This document shows positions 23,079 through 36,030 of a DNA stretch of 64,000 nucleotides, one piece after another. Location of the stretch: NCBI GenBank assembly GCA_941918925.1, contig OW799237.1, positions 18,271,201 through 18,335,200 on the forward strand. The letters are read 5' to 3'. Numbering within the stretch: position 1 is the first letter of the stretch; every line of letters starts with the position of its first letter. The DNA comes from Phyto melanocephala. Its lineage: Eukaryota > Arthropoda > Insecta > Diptera > Rhinophoridae. A model generated the notes under the pieces. The model was not told the origin of the DNA. It did no database searches and saw only the letters and a program-made list of their open reading frames with translations. The translations under genes were made by a program, and so were the position numbers.

Positions 23079-26000
23079 TAATTATTCTCTTTTCGATCTA
23101 CCATGATCCTTCCATATCAGCCTCCTTCTAAATGAAGCCCCAAATACTTAAAAATTTTTTATTTCGTAATAGAATTTTCATTTAAACAAACTATTGGACA
23201 ATCGCATTTTTTTAAATTTTAAGGTTACGTGAACAGGTTTCTCTGTATTAAATTTCATGTTCCATTTCTGAAACCAGATCTCAGTCATACTAAGCTGACT
23301 AGTAACATTTGGGGTGCCTCAATTGGAGAGATCTTAAGAGGACAAAACAGTTGTATTATTTGCAAACGTTGTTGTTGTTAATTCGTCAACTATGGGAATA
23401 AATGACGTATAAATGGTATGATTATACGATCCAGATATTCTAAATTTAATAACTCCTAACGAAGAATCCTCCCCATATACATGGAGATGTATAAAATTTG
23501 AATAAATTTATGTATTTTTGAGAATTTATTTATTGAACGGTTTAAGTTTCAAGTATAAGTTTTTTTTTGATTTTTTTTATGTCAGAAATTTTATTTAAAA
23601 AAGAAATGCTATGAAATTATTTACTGGATTCTAAAAACAAAAACTAATTTCAATAATATTTCTGTCTCGTATTACAATTTTAATTTCTCTTGCAGCTAAA
23701 AAAATCACCCTTTACAAAATACAAAAAACATAAACTACTATCTACCTCTTACTGACAATCGATCTTAACAAAAACCTTTAGTAATAAATAAAAAAAAAAA
23801 ATTTCTCATAAACTTGTTCTCGCCTACTAAGACTTTTTGCTTGGCCATATTTTCTAAGTCAATTTATAAAAAACATATTTGTTCCTTAAGTTTAACCTGT
23901 TAAGTCGTCTCTAAGTTCTACAACAACACTAAACAAAATTTAATTAATTTTTTTTTCATGTTGCAAATAAAACTATGTTTTTAATCTTGTTTTCTTACTC
24001 CAACTCCAATTTTAATTATAAAACTAAAATAAAGTCAGACCAAAAGGAGTGTATATTTGTTTGAATATTAAAAAAAAAATGTTAATTCCTTAAATAAAAA
24101 TATATTTTTGTATATATTATTAGCATTTGCATATTTATACATTTCGACATACCAATACACTTATACGCTTATAAATATTATATACAACATTACTTTTGAA
24201 TGCATTTTGGTTGCTTCTGAACAGCAGCAACTCCTCATATCAACACAATAATATCAACAACATTATGTTGCTGCAACAGTCGTAGACAAGCAAAGAGAGA
24301 GACAACAGAAAAAAAAAACGCTTTCACTTGTATGCATTTTACCTCTTAAGGAAATGTATAATAAATGCAGAGATGTACAAGTGTGCGTATATGATATACT
24401 CCTATACTTACTTGCCTTGAAACTAAGAACAATTTAATCAGAGTTGTCGAAAAGAGGAATTTTTTCGTTTTACAAAATTTCAAAAGTTATCAAAGTATAA
24501 CTTTTTTTTTAATTAGTCAATATTTTTTTTTAAATTGGCCAAAAATTTTTTGTAAAACAAAAATTTATTCTATTTTTTTTAATTTAAAAAACCTAATAAA
24601 AATGGTTAATTACCACAAAGCAAAACATTTTTAATAACAAATTTTAGTTAAAAATTTTTGTGAATATTGACCTCCTTCTCGGCAACACTGTTTAAATCGA
24701 CATCTTTTGCCTACATAAGTATAAGAGATTTTAAAACATCTGTACAAACATTTATTTACCATCGGTTCCAAAAAACATAGCAACAGATTTTTTATGGAGG
24801 CAATAGTAGTTGTTGTTTTGCTATTATTATATGACATGTCCTTCTGTTGCAATTTCGTTTGTCTGTCTGTCTCTCCGTCCAACTGTCTTCTCAGCTAAAT
24901 GTTGCTGTATTTATCTGCTGGTCTGTTATTTTCTATTTTTGTTGTTGTGCTATAGTAAGAGCTTAAAAACCATTTGTTGTTTGTGCTACTCCGACAACCC
25001 TTTCCAACACAATTTGCCATATTTTACTTCCTACCGACTCTGACTTCTCTTCTCTTGCAGATGTTGTAGAATGTATGAATCTTAAGCCACATGACGCACA
25101 ATGTGTCACAAGCAATGTATTTTGTTTTTACTTATAATTGTTGTCGTTGTTGTTATTGTTGTGTTTATAGGACACTACAGCAAACAAAATTATAAATGTA
25201 ACTGTATTCAACTGCTATACAGTGGTTCCAAAACGTTTTGTTTCAACGAATTTTAAATTAAATAATTATCACCAAGAGAAAATATTTTCGAATCACTGTG
25301 CTTGTTTCAACTGCAAGTGGATCAGGCAAAATCAAAACTAAAATTTTCTTCTTCTTGCCATTCACATGCACACACTCACACTCTGGCTTTACTACTTAGA
25401 TACTTGCTACATCCCAGCTCAACAACACAACAATGTTTGTTACTAATTTAAATGCAAATGAGATTCATTTGACGTTGTCGACGACGGACTTCTAGCTATA
25501 GACTCTCTAACGTTGACAATAAATGTTGGTAGCTTTTCTATGCCTTCATCTATCGCAACAAGCGTTTGTATGTGTAACTAATGAAGATGCTGAATAGTGT
25601 TATGGAGTAGAAGCAGTGGTGGCAAGTACATGCTGTGGTAAAGGATAAAATGTATTATGGCTTAAAATTTTCAAAATTATTCTTCCTGACCAAGTAGATG
25701 ATTATGATGATGTGCTCGTCTTTTCTGCTGCTACTTTTTGATATTGCTGCTACAAGTTGTATGCAGTTGTTATATTTGCTGTTAGTTTCTATTCGTGTTA
25801 AGTTAGTTCTGCTTTTGCTTTAAGTAGGTAGCAAGAAGATATTTGTTGTTATAGTTTGAAACAGTGTGGAATATCAGCAACAGAACAGTGAGACATACAA
25901 AAACATGTAAAAGCTCATTTATAGGTTTATAAGTGTGTTTATGTACATGCATATTCACTCACTAATAAAACTAATACAGAGACATAAATAAATGAACTAT

Positions 26001-28781
26001 CGTAGCTTAAATGAATTAAGCATAATATTTTCAGGGACGTTAAGTACTAGGGGATTTTTATATGCATATTTTTCCGTTAGTCATATTATATTAATAATTA
26101 TTCGGTTACTGATGATAAATAAACATTGTCAATTCTACGCACAAATGTTTAAACTTTATTATTTAAGCGATTGTTTAAGTGCAATAGTGAATTGATAACG
26201 TCAGTTGACTATTAAAATTATGGGATGTAGAACTGTTAGAGCTATTCTGCTTGTGATTTATAAGGTCACAGATCTATGCCAATAGGCAGCAAAACAAAAA
26301 TAGTTCTAAGTTGAAAGTAATCTAGATATGGACTGGATTCAGAGTCGCTGGCAAGCCAATTTTTTGGATCCGAAACACCATGTGAGGCCACGAAAATAAA
26401 ACTTAATTTCTGTCTGCTTATAATCTAAAGGAAGTAAAATTACTATGATTTAATTGTTGAAATATATAATGGTTGCAAGAAATCAGTTTAACTAAACTGT
26501 CATGCAGTTGTCATGCTTGTTTAAATATGATTAATTAATAGTCCCATATAATTATAATCTGATACTACGCTGCAAGAAACTAACTTATTTTTGTTAAGAT
26601 AACATCACACATAATCATAAAAATTTGCATATGAGAAATGTAGGCATTTTCCAAATGGACTTGAGGTCGTGTTTTAGTCCAGAGTAAACGCCTGTAGTGG
26701 CGCAGACCTTAATTGCATTGAACAAGAAAAAGAACAGAAGATATTATTGAAAACTAACATAATATGATTACTACGCAACTACACTGTTGTTTTACCTAAC
26801 ACTTCATGTTTATTCATTATAACAATTTTATTAAGCAAAGACATCATACTATGTTTGTCATCATTTTCTAAATTATGTTAATTGAAACAAACACTGGTTG
26901 TCGTGAAAATATTATTGCTTTAAACGAATAAAAATTACTGTTAGTTGCTTGCGGTATACTAATATTATTTTAGAGACTGTAATATGATCGTGGTGATCAT
27001 ATCGTTTCTGGTGATCATATCGTTTCTGAATATTTGTTGTTGAAATTAAAACCGAAGTTTTTTATGAACTCCTCACACAACTTTTTTTATTATATTTTTT
27101 CTAAATGTCGCCTCGCCCTTATTGCTAAACCGTTTACAATATTTTGAAAAAAAAGTAATAATTTCATCTTAACTAACGCAGTTATTTCAGTTCAAGATTT
27201 CCAATAAATTTCAATACTAATTATTTGAAATAACTTTTTCAATAACAATAGTCAAGCTCTTACCAAATTTTAAAAATAAAAATTTTCTGCGCCCCTGAAT
27301 TAATTAAGCTTCTAATGCATATCATTAAAAATCTACACTTAGTTTTCTTTATTTAGCATTACCGACACAATACATTTTTTGTTGTTGTTTTTTGCCATCT
27401 TTGGCAAATTTGCATAGTCTCTCTGACTCAAACTGTCCTTGCAACAACATGTCCAGAAAGTCAGCAAGCAGCAGCCAGAGTAGTAGCTATAACACAAGCC
27501 TACAATAATATATAAAGTTAGAGCTTAGCAGCAACGACCACCCGTTCATCATGCTAAATTTTTTGTCGTTCCCCTCATCTTTTTGTCATACATATTACAA
27601 CTCATTTTGAATTTAACACATTGACTTACGCAGGATATTCATACAGTTTGTATTATTACATAAAAATCTTGTTACAGTACTTTTCCAAGACACCAACACA
27701 AACAGACAGACACACTCACACTATTACAAGGAAGCCAACTTACGTATAAAAGTGAGCCCAGCAGAAAAGCCAGCAAAAGAGATGGAGAAAGAGCAAGTGA
27801 AATTCTGATTAAAAATGTTTAAAGTCAACACTAGTTGTGCAATACAATTATAAATTTGTCCAGTTGTATGAAAATCCTTTTTGTGTTTTGTCTTATTTTT
27901 GGCAAAATATATTTGCATATTACCCAGTAAAATTATACTGACTTCTTGTGATACAGACAGTTGGATAGTTAGACACACAAACATGCAAGCCGACGGACGG
28001 CCTTACAGGCAGCATTTATTGCAAGAAACTTTGAAAACAATGTGTATGAGTAAATGTCTGTACTTGTTCGATTACTTAAGTTTATTTTCGGCATTAATAA
28101 ACCAATGTTGGAAAATGCAGATTCTAAAACTACAAACATTCTTACACACATACACACTCAGTCGTACACAAACATCCTTCAGCTCAATACATCACAGATT
28201 TCGTATTAACATACCGGAAACTAAAGGTTTGCATGTTTTTTTTTTCAATTCGTCCTTAATATCATTGTAGTAAAGTATATTTATGAAGAGGAGGGTAAGA
28301 GCTTGTATTATTTTGCAAAAATTAGCAAACGCATGCAGAACGCACAAAATGACCAAAGTCTAGACATATAAGGTGACACAAGAGCACAGAGGAATAAAGC
28401 ACAAGATTTCTTGTGTACAACTACTAAAATGCAAGCAACAAAACCAAAAGGACACTTCTCATTTGTGTTCTTTCAGCTCAAGTTGTGTGCTGGCTGTGCT
28501 GCTTTCGGTACATTTAAAATTACGAAAATTTGCAAAATTTCATACAAACATGCATACGAAACGTAAATTTTCCAACTTTTCCATAACCAAAGACAATGCA
28601 CAAGGACTAAATATATTTTCAATAAAGAAAATTAGGCAAAATGTTGTGTTTGGTGGGAGTAGTTATTGCAGAAGAGAGATAGGCGTCAAGAGATTTTATG
28701 GCGTAGGATCTGTGGGAAGTTGCTGAATGAAGTGTGCATATGATATAAGCAGTGTTGTTACTAAAGGGGGGATAAAATGTA
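23079..28781. other. Quiet non-coding block
   Basis: The longest stretch here without a recognisable element. It holds CA/TG and CAACAA simple repeats, a small GTCTGTCTGTC patch near 24855-24875 and an 18-bp duplication at 26992. Open frames up to 129 codons (27881-28270) and 117 codons (28373-28726) show no domain, signal peptide or protein-like composition I recognise. It could be deep intron or intergenic DNA. Confidence 0.45.
26992..27027. repeat. 18-bp perfect tandem duplication
   Basis: GGTGATCATATCGTTTCT occurs twice head to tail (26992-27009 and 27010-27027). Each unit includes the palindrome TGATCA. Confidence 0.9.
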
Positions 28782-29454
28782 CAGGGTGCGGCTAAAGTAA
28801 CTATATGATAAGCTTTTTAAATAAATATTGAATTGAATGAAGAAGCAAAAGTTGAATTATAAAAGTATTGTTTATATTATGTTATTTGTTATATTATTTA
28901 TGAAAAATAATATCAGTCAAATGAGAACCGTTTTCTCTCATACAAAAATGTGCTCTGTTTATAGTATTTTTCATAACTATGTTGAGGGCTTCTTGTCGTA
29001 CAAGATCAATTTCATTTTGAATGTTTACCTTTAGTTGCTGCAAGGTTTGGGGCTTATTCACATAAAACTTGTCCTTTAGAATTCCCACAATTAAAAATCT
29101 GGTTAAGTCGAATCATGCGATTGTGGTGGTAAAAAAAAAGTTTTCTTTTGAGCAAAAAGATTTATAACTGCTCCAGCATATTCAAAGCGTAATGTGGGGT
29201 GCTCAGGATTTAGTTTTTGGATATGTTGGATTTCGAAAGGGAAGTGATGCAAATTGTTCAAAATTGACCGAATAGTGCGAACAGAAAGATGCAACTTCAG
29301 CAAAATTATCCATGAGTATTGATTATTAAACAATTATTTTTAAAGAATAAAAAAATAATTTTAATTCTATACGCAATGGTAAAGCGTTTCATTTTTAATT
29401 ATTTACCCAGATTTAAATTTGTTTACATCGTTTAGTTACTTTAGCCGTACCATG
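28782..29454 (-). mobile_element. Mariner-like element with TIRs and TA duplication, internally deleted
   Basis: The left end CAGGGTGCGGCTAAAGTAAC and the inverted right end CATGGTACGGCTAAAGTAAC match at 18 of 20 positions. TA flanks both sides (28780-28781, 29455-29456). Length is 673 bp. The minus strand encodes N- and C-terminal transposase pieces with the catalytic centre deleted. A non-autonomous derivative in the same broad group as the 12.4-kb relic but with its own TIR sequence. Confidence 0.8.
28894..29333 (-). pseudogene. Transposase N- and C-terminal pieces, catalytic core deleted
   Basis: The first part (29333-29103) contains LSVRTIRSILNNLHHFPFEI and LNPEHPTLRFEYAGAVIN, the second helix-turn-helix and linker of a rosa-like transposase. 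It runs directly into PPQSHDST, a stop and, after a frameshift, the C-terminal GILKDKFYVNKPQTLQQLKV and GSHLTDIIFHK (29088-28894). The segment carrying the first two catalytic Asp motifs is missing, so it cannot work. Confidence 0.75.
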
Positions 29455-29513
29455 TAAAAATGAATTGAAAATTCTATTGAGCCTTTTTGAAATAAAACTA
29501 TAGATCGTCTTAT

Positions 29514-30130
29514 TGTTTTAAAAACTCCTTTCAGCAAGGCTTCAGTTAAAAGCTTCTTTGAAAAAATTTTTATTGCTAAATTAAAGTTGTTTTTAATATT
29601 GTAAAAACTCCTTTCAGCAAAGCTTCAGTTAAAAGCATCTTTGAATAATTTTTTATTATTATAAGCTTTTGAAATATTGTTGTTATTAAATGTTTTTCGC
29701 AAGAAAGTGTTATTGTTCAAAAGCGCGTTGAAGTTAATAGAAGTTTTTTTCATGAAATATTTTTTAAAAGTTAACGAGGATTTTAACGTTTTAAAATCTC
29801 CTGTCAGCAAAAGCTTCAGTTAAAAGCTTCTTCAAAGTAATTTGTATTGTTAAAAGCTTTTGAATTTTTTTTAAACCGTTTATTAAAAAAGCTTTTTTGT
29901 TAAAAAGCGTGTTGAAGTTGATAGATTTTTTTTTTCATGATAGTTTTTTTTATAAAATTACAGATGTTTTTAACGTTTTAAAAACTCCCTTCAGCAAAAG
30001 CTTCAGTTAAAAGCTTCTTTAAAAAAATTAAATTAATTAATTAAATTAAAAGCTTTTGAAATATTCTTTTTGTTAAAAGTTTTTCTGAAGAAAGCTTTTT
30101 TGGTCAAAAGCTTGCTAAAGTTGTAAGAAA
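29514..30130. repeat. AAAAGCTT-rich tandem array, period about 188 bp
   Basis: The landmark CTCCTTTCAGCAA (with variants) recurs at 29525, 29609, 29799 and 29985, each followed by GCTTCAGTTAAAAGC. Spacings are 84, 190 and 186 bp. Each full unit also contains TTAAAAGCTTTTGAA-type palindromes and a TTTTTCATGA block. Decayed AAAAGCTT motifs continue to about 30680. No coding potential. It behaves like a short satellite or the internal array of an unidentified element. Confidence 0.7.
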
Positions 30131-30680
30131 TCTTTTTCGCGAAAATTTATCACGTTTAAGAAATTAAACTTTTTATAAAAAGGAAATTTAATAAAATTAT
30201 CTAAAGCTCGAATAAATAAAAGAAGTTCGATAAATAAGTTAAAAGTTTTTTGTTAAAAAATTACTTAAAAATAGTTTTGTGCCAAAAGAACTTCTGTTCT
30301 GTTTAAAGCTTGCTTAGATAAGAAATTCTTAAAATAACTGCAAATAAATTTTTTTTGGAAAAGTTACTATTGATAAGAAAGAGTTAAAAAAAACTTGGAT
30401 AGCTTCTGATTGAAATTGTTTAAAAACATTTTTTTTTCTGTGTAGTTCATAGTTGTTTGACAAAAGCTTTTCTATACAGAGATCTTTTCGTAAATATATT
30501 TATTGTAAAATTCGTTTCTGGCGACAAGCTTTTGAGTCTCGTTTAAAGCTATAAAGCTTTTCGTATATGTTTTGCTCAAAAGCAGAGACATTTTTAAAAA
30601 AACTTTTGTTTTTCACAATCTTTTTTCTAGAGATTTTATTTAATTTTTTTTTTAAAAGCTTTTGTGTATAAAAGTTTTCT

Positions 30681-32139
30681 TGAAATATGTGTATAGTGAA
30701 GCATAAATTTATAAAAAAAAGTGTGTATATTAATTTGAAAACCTTTTTTAGAAAAAATAGTTTTTGCATAAAAAACTTTTTAATAAAATATGTATTAGAT
30801 TTTGTTAAAAAAAAATATTTACTACATGTTGTTATTCTAAGCATTGCTTTTGTTTGCAAAAACAATGTTTATTGCAAAAATATTTTGTTTTTCTAAATTT
30901 ATTTTTTTTTCACTATTTATATATTTTCTTAAAATAATATTCTCTTCCCGCAAGACGATTCTGACTACAGCTAAGACTGTATTCACCATGAATACAACTT
31001 GTCCTTTTTATATGCATATTGGATGTTTATATATTTATATATGTGTGTGTAAGAATGTTCGCAACTACTGATGAGGGAACAAGTTAATTCAGTTAGAGGA
31101 CATAAAGCTGCTGCTACTTTTTGTCAAGAATACACAATATTACTGCTACTTTCTCTAATTTTCTCTAAAAATTTTAGGCGTTTCTATGTATGTGTTAGTT
31201 AGTTTATTTGTTTATGTGTCAATGTGTTTGTTTGCGTGTGCATGTGTATTAAGTTTGTTATTCATAAAATTGTTAGAAACTTTTAAGTAAATGAACAATA
31301 ATGACAAGTAGTCTAATGTTTCCACTTCTCTATACTAAAACACACGCAGACACACACACACACACAAACACTTGCAATTCTTTTACAGAGCCATATTAAC
31401 TTATGCATACTTACTTACACATATATATAAATACTTGCTTTAACTATTTTGCATTATTAGTGTAAAATGCATTTTATGTATAAAATATAGAGATAGATTG
31501 CATATATTAAGTAGTATGAATAAAACTAAGTGTCTTTGTTTGTGTATGTATTTGAATTGTAAAGAGGTAGAATTTAAATTAGTATTAGTAGAGTGTATGA
31601 TGTGGAGGGTGGTGAGTAATTTTATTATGCCTTGTAAAATAGTGGTATGATAATATTTTGTTTTAACTTACGAGTTTATAACATTTTAACACAAATACAC
31701 TCACAGACATTCACACTGCATACAAGTATAATTGTCTGGATTTATAGAAAATATATTCAAATTCTGAATATTTTACTTTAATACAGCAGCAGCAGCATCA
31801 TGCAAGAGCAGGAAGGAGTTGCTTACCAAATGGTTTTCTTTGGGAAGGCTGGACTTGGTTGTACTTATATTTAGTTTTATTTGTTGTATAACTGTGTGTT
31901 TTGTTTTAATTAAAGAATTTATCAAACATGAACATTTAAGCAAAATAAAAAAAAAACAATATACAAAAAATCAAAAAATTTAAAAAAAAAATAAAAATGA
32001 TTTCTTGGAATTTTTTAAAGAAACGAAAAAGACATTTATTTGGAGAAACTATTAAAAGGATATTAAGTGGAAATATTGTTACAAAATTAATTTAATTAAA
32101 TTTTATTATCGACAATATTTTCTATATTTTAGGCACAAA
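30681..32139. other. Non-coding stretch
   Basis: AT-rich with CA and TG simple repeats (for example 31335-31372). Nothing coding recognised. Confidence 0.5.
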
Positions 32140-32148
32140 TATTATTAA

Positions 32149-32779
32149 AGTGCGCACATGTCACTTTTACCTTTAGAAAGGGAAATTGTCCTAACCTGAA
32201 GATAAATAACATCGCTATCCCAGAGCAAAATCATACAAAATATCTTGGTATACACCTTGTTCGACGCCTTACCTGGTCTCAACACATCGAATCCAAATCT
32301 TTACAACTCAAACTCAAAACACTACAACTTCAGTGGCTTCTTTGTTCTCATTCTGCACTCAACCTAAACTACAAGGTTATACTTTACAAAGCTATCATTA
32401 AGGCAATATGGACCTATGGAATCCAACTATTGCGACTTATTACTGGAGACCCGTGGTACATTAGTAGCGCGAATATTCACAAGGACCTTAATATTCCATT
32501 TGTTGGCGACGAAATAAAAACCTTCTGCTCAAAACATGTACGAAAACTGGAAACTCATCCAAATCTTCTCGCACATAATCAACTGTATTATAAGGGACAT
32601 ACTCGACTCAGGAGGATAGACACATTGGCCCGTTAGAATGATGACCACTATGCAATGAAAATTGGAGTCTCTATTGCAATGGCAGTAGACCCAGAAATAG
32701 TTAATTTAAGATTTTAATACTTATTGTCATTTTCTTAATATAGAAAGATCCAATAAATAAATTGTGAGTTAAAAAAAAG
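32149..32779 (+). mobile_element. 5'-truncated jockey-type LINE
   Basis: A single + frame is open without stops to the TAG ending at 32636 (about 162 codons from 32149). It reads as the end of a jockey-clade reverse transcriptase: HVTFTLRK, YLGIHLVRRLTWSQHI, YKAIIKAIWTYGIQL, DPWYISSANIHKDLNIP and KHVRKLETHPN. About 20 codons expected after GIQL are missing in frame. A short 3' UTR ends in GATCCAATAAATAAATTGTG and an A8 tract. TATTATTAA flanks the insert (32140-32148 and 32780-32788). The absence of stops suggests a fairly recent insertion, but with only the RT tail left it is dead on arrival. Confidence 0.85.
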
Positions 32780-32802
32780 TATTATTAATATATTTAAAAT
32801 AA

Positions 32803-33624
32803 AAACAAGTAAGAGAGCTATATTCGGTCATGCCGAATCTTATATACCCTTCACAACGTGTAGTCATGCAATAACAGTAGTTTGTATCACCATTCATCTC
32901 ATATGAAATACGTACATACATATAAAACCATACATATATAAAAACATCCCATTGTAAAATTAAAAATTAACGTATGTATGTTAAAAAAAATATAAAAAAA
33001 TGTTTAAAAAAAATTTAAAAAAAAAATTAAGAAAAAAATTTAAAAAAAAACTTAAAAAAAATATAAAAAAAATAATTAAAATATAAATAATAAATATAAA
33101 ACAAAAAAAAAATTTAAAAAAAATAATAAAAATATAAATAATATATTAAAAAAAAATTTAAAAAGAAAATATAAAAAAATAAAGAAAAAAATTTTTTTTC
33201 GCTTAGCTGGGATTCGATCCCACGTTTACTCAAACCAATATACACGTTTGTATGTATGTATGTTGTTGTTGTAATGTTGTTTTTGTGAAAAAAAAATCGA
33301 GGTGGTCGTGGGTTTTTGCACATATCTCAGTTGTTTATGAACCGATGTTTCTGATTTGCAACACCGATCTACTCCCGAATATTTCTGATACTTTTATACC
33401 TCACCCGCGTCCAAGCGATTTCGGGGGGCTTCAATAAGTTGATTTCAACATACACACGGACAGACGGTCAGACGAACAGACGGACAGACTGACAGAGCTT
33501 AATCGACTATTCATAAGCTTTCAGAAAATATATGCTTTATGGGGTCGGAAATCAAAATTGTAGAAATTTCACACGGAATGACAAACCTATATATACCCTT
33601 TTTCACTGTGTGAAGGGTATAAAA
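32803..33624 (-). mobile_element. DINE-1/mini-me-like element, subfamily 1, copy C
   Basis: Reverse-orientation relative of copy A. Its 3' end comes first in window order: AAAACAAGTAAGAG, the hairpin TTCGGTCATGCCGAA, then TATACCCTTCACAACG. An A-rich tract (32975-33195) mirrors the T-rich tract of copy A. A GGGATTCGATCCC box-B-like motif (33209-33221), the GACAGACGG (GTCY) tract and the 5' hairpin CACTGTGTGAAGGGTATAA follow. The 46-bp 5' duplication of copy A is absent here. No protein encoded. Confidence 0.8.
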
Positions 33625-34626
33625 ATGAAGGTCTCGTGTTTTTTTGTTACAATACGACAGAGTGACTTGTTATTAAAATAAATTAAGAATTAAAAATGTT
33701 TTCTGTTCAGATTTTTTTTAACAAGAAAAAAACAATTCCAAATATTTTTTGTATTTAATATAATTTTTAATTTTAAACCAATACTATTTTATAGAAATAT
33801 CATATTTTTGCTTTTAATAAAATTTTTTTTTTTTATTTTTTATTTTTTATTTTTTATTTTTTGTATAAATATTATTCTTATAGAATTTTTAATTTCCGTT
33901 TTATAGTAAAATTTTGAAAAATTTATAATTTTTAAACGTTTGAAAATTTATGTTGACTTCTTAAGTTTAAAAAAAAAATTTAGAAAACTAAAAAAAATAT
34001 AACGTACTTTCGTATGATTGAATTTGGGAAGAAATTACTTATAATTTATGATACGTTTTCGTTTTGCTGAAAATTAGAATAAATTTTTATTTAAAACAAT
34101 TTTTATATTTTTGTTTCTAATAGACAATTATAGAAAATTTTTTTTTTAATTTTTCACATCTGACTCTTAATCACTGGTCAGAGAGAGCTAACATTATTAA
34201 GACACTGCACATAGGTTCAGGTTCATAGAAGGAGCGGCTAAAAATAGAAGAAATTGTCGAAAGACAATGAAACTTGACACATAGACATTTTTTGTTTAAA
34301 TAAAGAAAAAAAATGGAAAAATCAAAATGATCCGCTCACTTTTACGCTCTCCAATACAAAGTGAAAATTATATTTTGACCTACGGCATTGTTTTTTGGCA
34401 CATATGTAGCATTTTTAAACACTCATAATCATTTGTGTGAAATTTGAAAAATATCCCACCCACTTCCCATACAATTTGTATTGAAAAAGTGGCATAACTC
34501 CCTTGAGTTTTAATGCATCAACTCAAAAAATAAATATTATAATTGTAGAATGGGCTCCTGAAAATATATACCTGATCCGCTCACCTCCTATAGAAAAAAC
34601 AAATAGAAAAAATATAAATAAGTAAT
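33625..34626. other. Non-coding stretch
   Basis: Contains a TTTTTTA-type simple repeat (about 33825-33862). Nothing else recognised. Confidence 0.5.
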
Positions 34627-34994
34627 TTAAGCATAGTCTTTTAATAATTTTTCAACATCATTATCGTACTCGAATTTTTTTAATTGCAGCTTTGAGCGAA
34701 ATCTATTTATAAATGGGTCTGTAGACAATAAGAGATTATGCATTACATCTTCATTAGCGGCTTCACGTCCAAATCTTCGCTAATGATGTAGTTTTTAGGC
34801 TCTATAGTCTTTATGCCTCGCTTTCTGAGCTTCCTCGGACAGCATACCTGATACAAATAATTAATTAAAATGTAAAACAAAAACAATAAAATCATTGAAT
34901 AAGGGCCTTTAGATAGAGACATAACTATTGGCAGAATAGCTTCTGCTATAATTTTGCTACCATGCAACAGAATCTTATGCACAGTTACAGGCAT
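34627..34994 (-). pseudogene. Unassigned transposase-like protein, C-terminal part, copy 1
   Basis: An upstream segment MPVTVHKILLHGSKIIAEAI (34994-34935) is followed by LPI, about 77 bp of AT-rich intron-like sequence ending in TATCAG, and a second segment (34848-34627). The second segment reads MLSEEAQKARHKDYR, a stop, KLHH, a stop, RRFGREAANEDVMHNLL, LSTDPFI and a terminal stop. It shares LSEEA..AR.K..R, SR.F.R......DV.N.L and S..P.I with 36376-36726. I recall this block from multicopy arthropod hypothetical proteins but cannot name the transposon superfamily. Two stops make it a relic. Confidence 0.55.
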
Positions 34995-35261
34995 GTACTA
35001 CCAGCCTAGAGATCAACAAACAACTTGGTAGTATCCACCGTAGGTGTACTGTAGCGAGTTTCGAAAATGTAAAATGCAAAAAATACTTCCTCGTTACGTT
35101 AGCATAATTGAAATCTTTATATAAAAGAAAATTTTTAAAATAAACTCAACACTGAAAAAAATATAGTTGGAATTTTATATTTACAATAATAATTTTCATT
35201 GTGCTTAAATTTTTGATAGTGTCGTATAGTTTTTTCATTTAAGTTTAAAGAGGTATTTATA

Positions 35262-35601
35262 AGTTTATTATTGCGTTTGTAATTTCTACAGTATTCACTT
35301 GCGACACCATGAAATTTATATATTCTGAATCTATATAGAGAGAGAAGTAAATTATGCTATGTCTGTCTATCTGTCCATGTGAGCGTTGAAATCAACTTTT
35401 TGAGGCCAGAATATATCCCATGGACTCGTATGTTATACTACTTTACGAGAAATGTTTTCAGATCTTTTGGTATTAAAAATCATAAATTTCTACTTATTGG
35501 AAGCTGAGATATGATAAAAAAACCACGTATGCCTTTGTTTTTAGTTGAGATCGCAACAACAAAATTATATTAAAGAAACAACAGGAATAAAAGCAGGCCC
35601 T
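35262..35601 (+). mobile_element. Old DINE-like element, 5' part (copy F)
   Basis: GCGTTTGTAATTTCTACAG, a diverged CACCATGAAATTTATATATT (the CCCCATAAAGTATATATT core), GTCTGTCTATCTGTCC and GTTGAAATCAACTTTTTGAG match subfamily 1 in order. The copy is interrupted at 35602 by the TIR element and resumes at 37497. Confidence 0.6.
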
Positions 35602-35961
35602 GCACAGAGGAGTATTTGGCCTGAAAAGCTGGCCAAAATTATTAAACGTGTTTTTTTTAATTAAAAATTCTAGTTTTTTGTGTCAGATTTTGAAAAAATT
35701 ACACTGCGCAACAAAAATACACTGCGCAAAAAAAATTTTTTTGTCTCTGCTAGAAATAAAAGTATGTGGAGTATATTGATTTTGATGCCCTTAATTCAAA
35801 TCTGTTTTCCGTTTTTCTTTAGTACGTAAGGCTTTTCTGTTAAAGGAATGGCATATTTCACTCTCTAAATCGTTGGGTTGCCTAATATATTTTGTCATAA
35901 CTTGAAAACGAATTCTCCGATTTCAATAACAGGAGGATCAGAAGATGCACCGGAAAATTCT

Positions 35962-36030
35962 GCTTAAACTAACCAACATTTCATGCTTAAACTAACCAAC
36001 ATTCATGCTTAAACTAACACATTTCTTTTC
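35962..36030 (+). repeat. 22-bp triplicated repeat
   Basis: GCTTAAACTAAC followed by CAACATT occurs three times in a row with small length changes, inside the TIR element. Confidence 0.85.

Noticed and set aside
27881..28270. 129-codon open frame, the longest ATG-started one in the window
   Set aside because: No domain or motif, composition like translated AT-rich DNA, and overlapping opposite frames of similar quality. No splice or promoter context.
28373..28726. 117-codon open frame
   Set aside because: No recognisable family. Ser/Lys/Cys composition follows base content. Ends shortly before a transposon terminus.
34225..34595. Possible inverted ends (ATAGAAGGAGCGG and its diverged inverse) near the 34.6-kb relic
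   Set aside because: Only about 12 bases with gaps match and no target duplication is seen.
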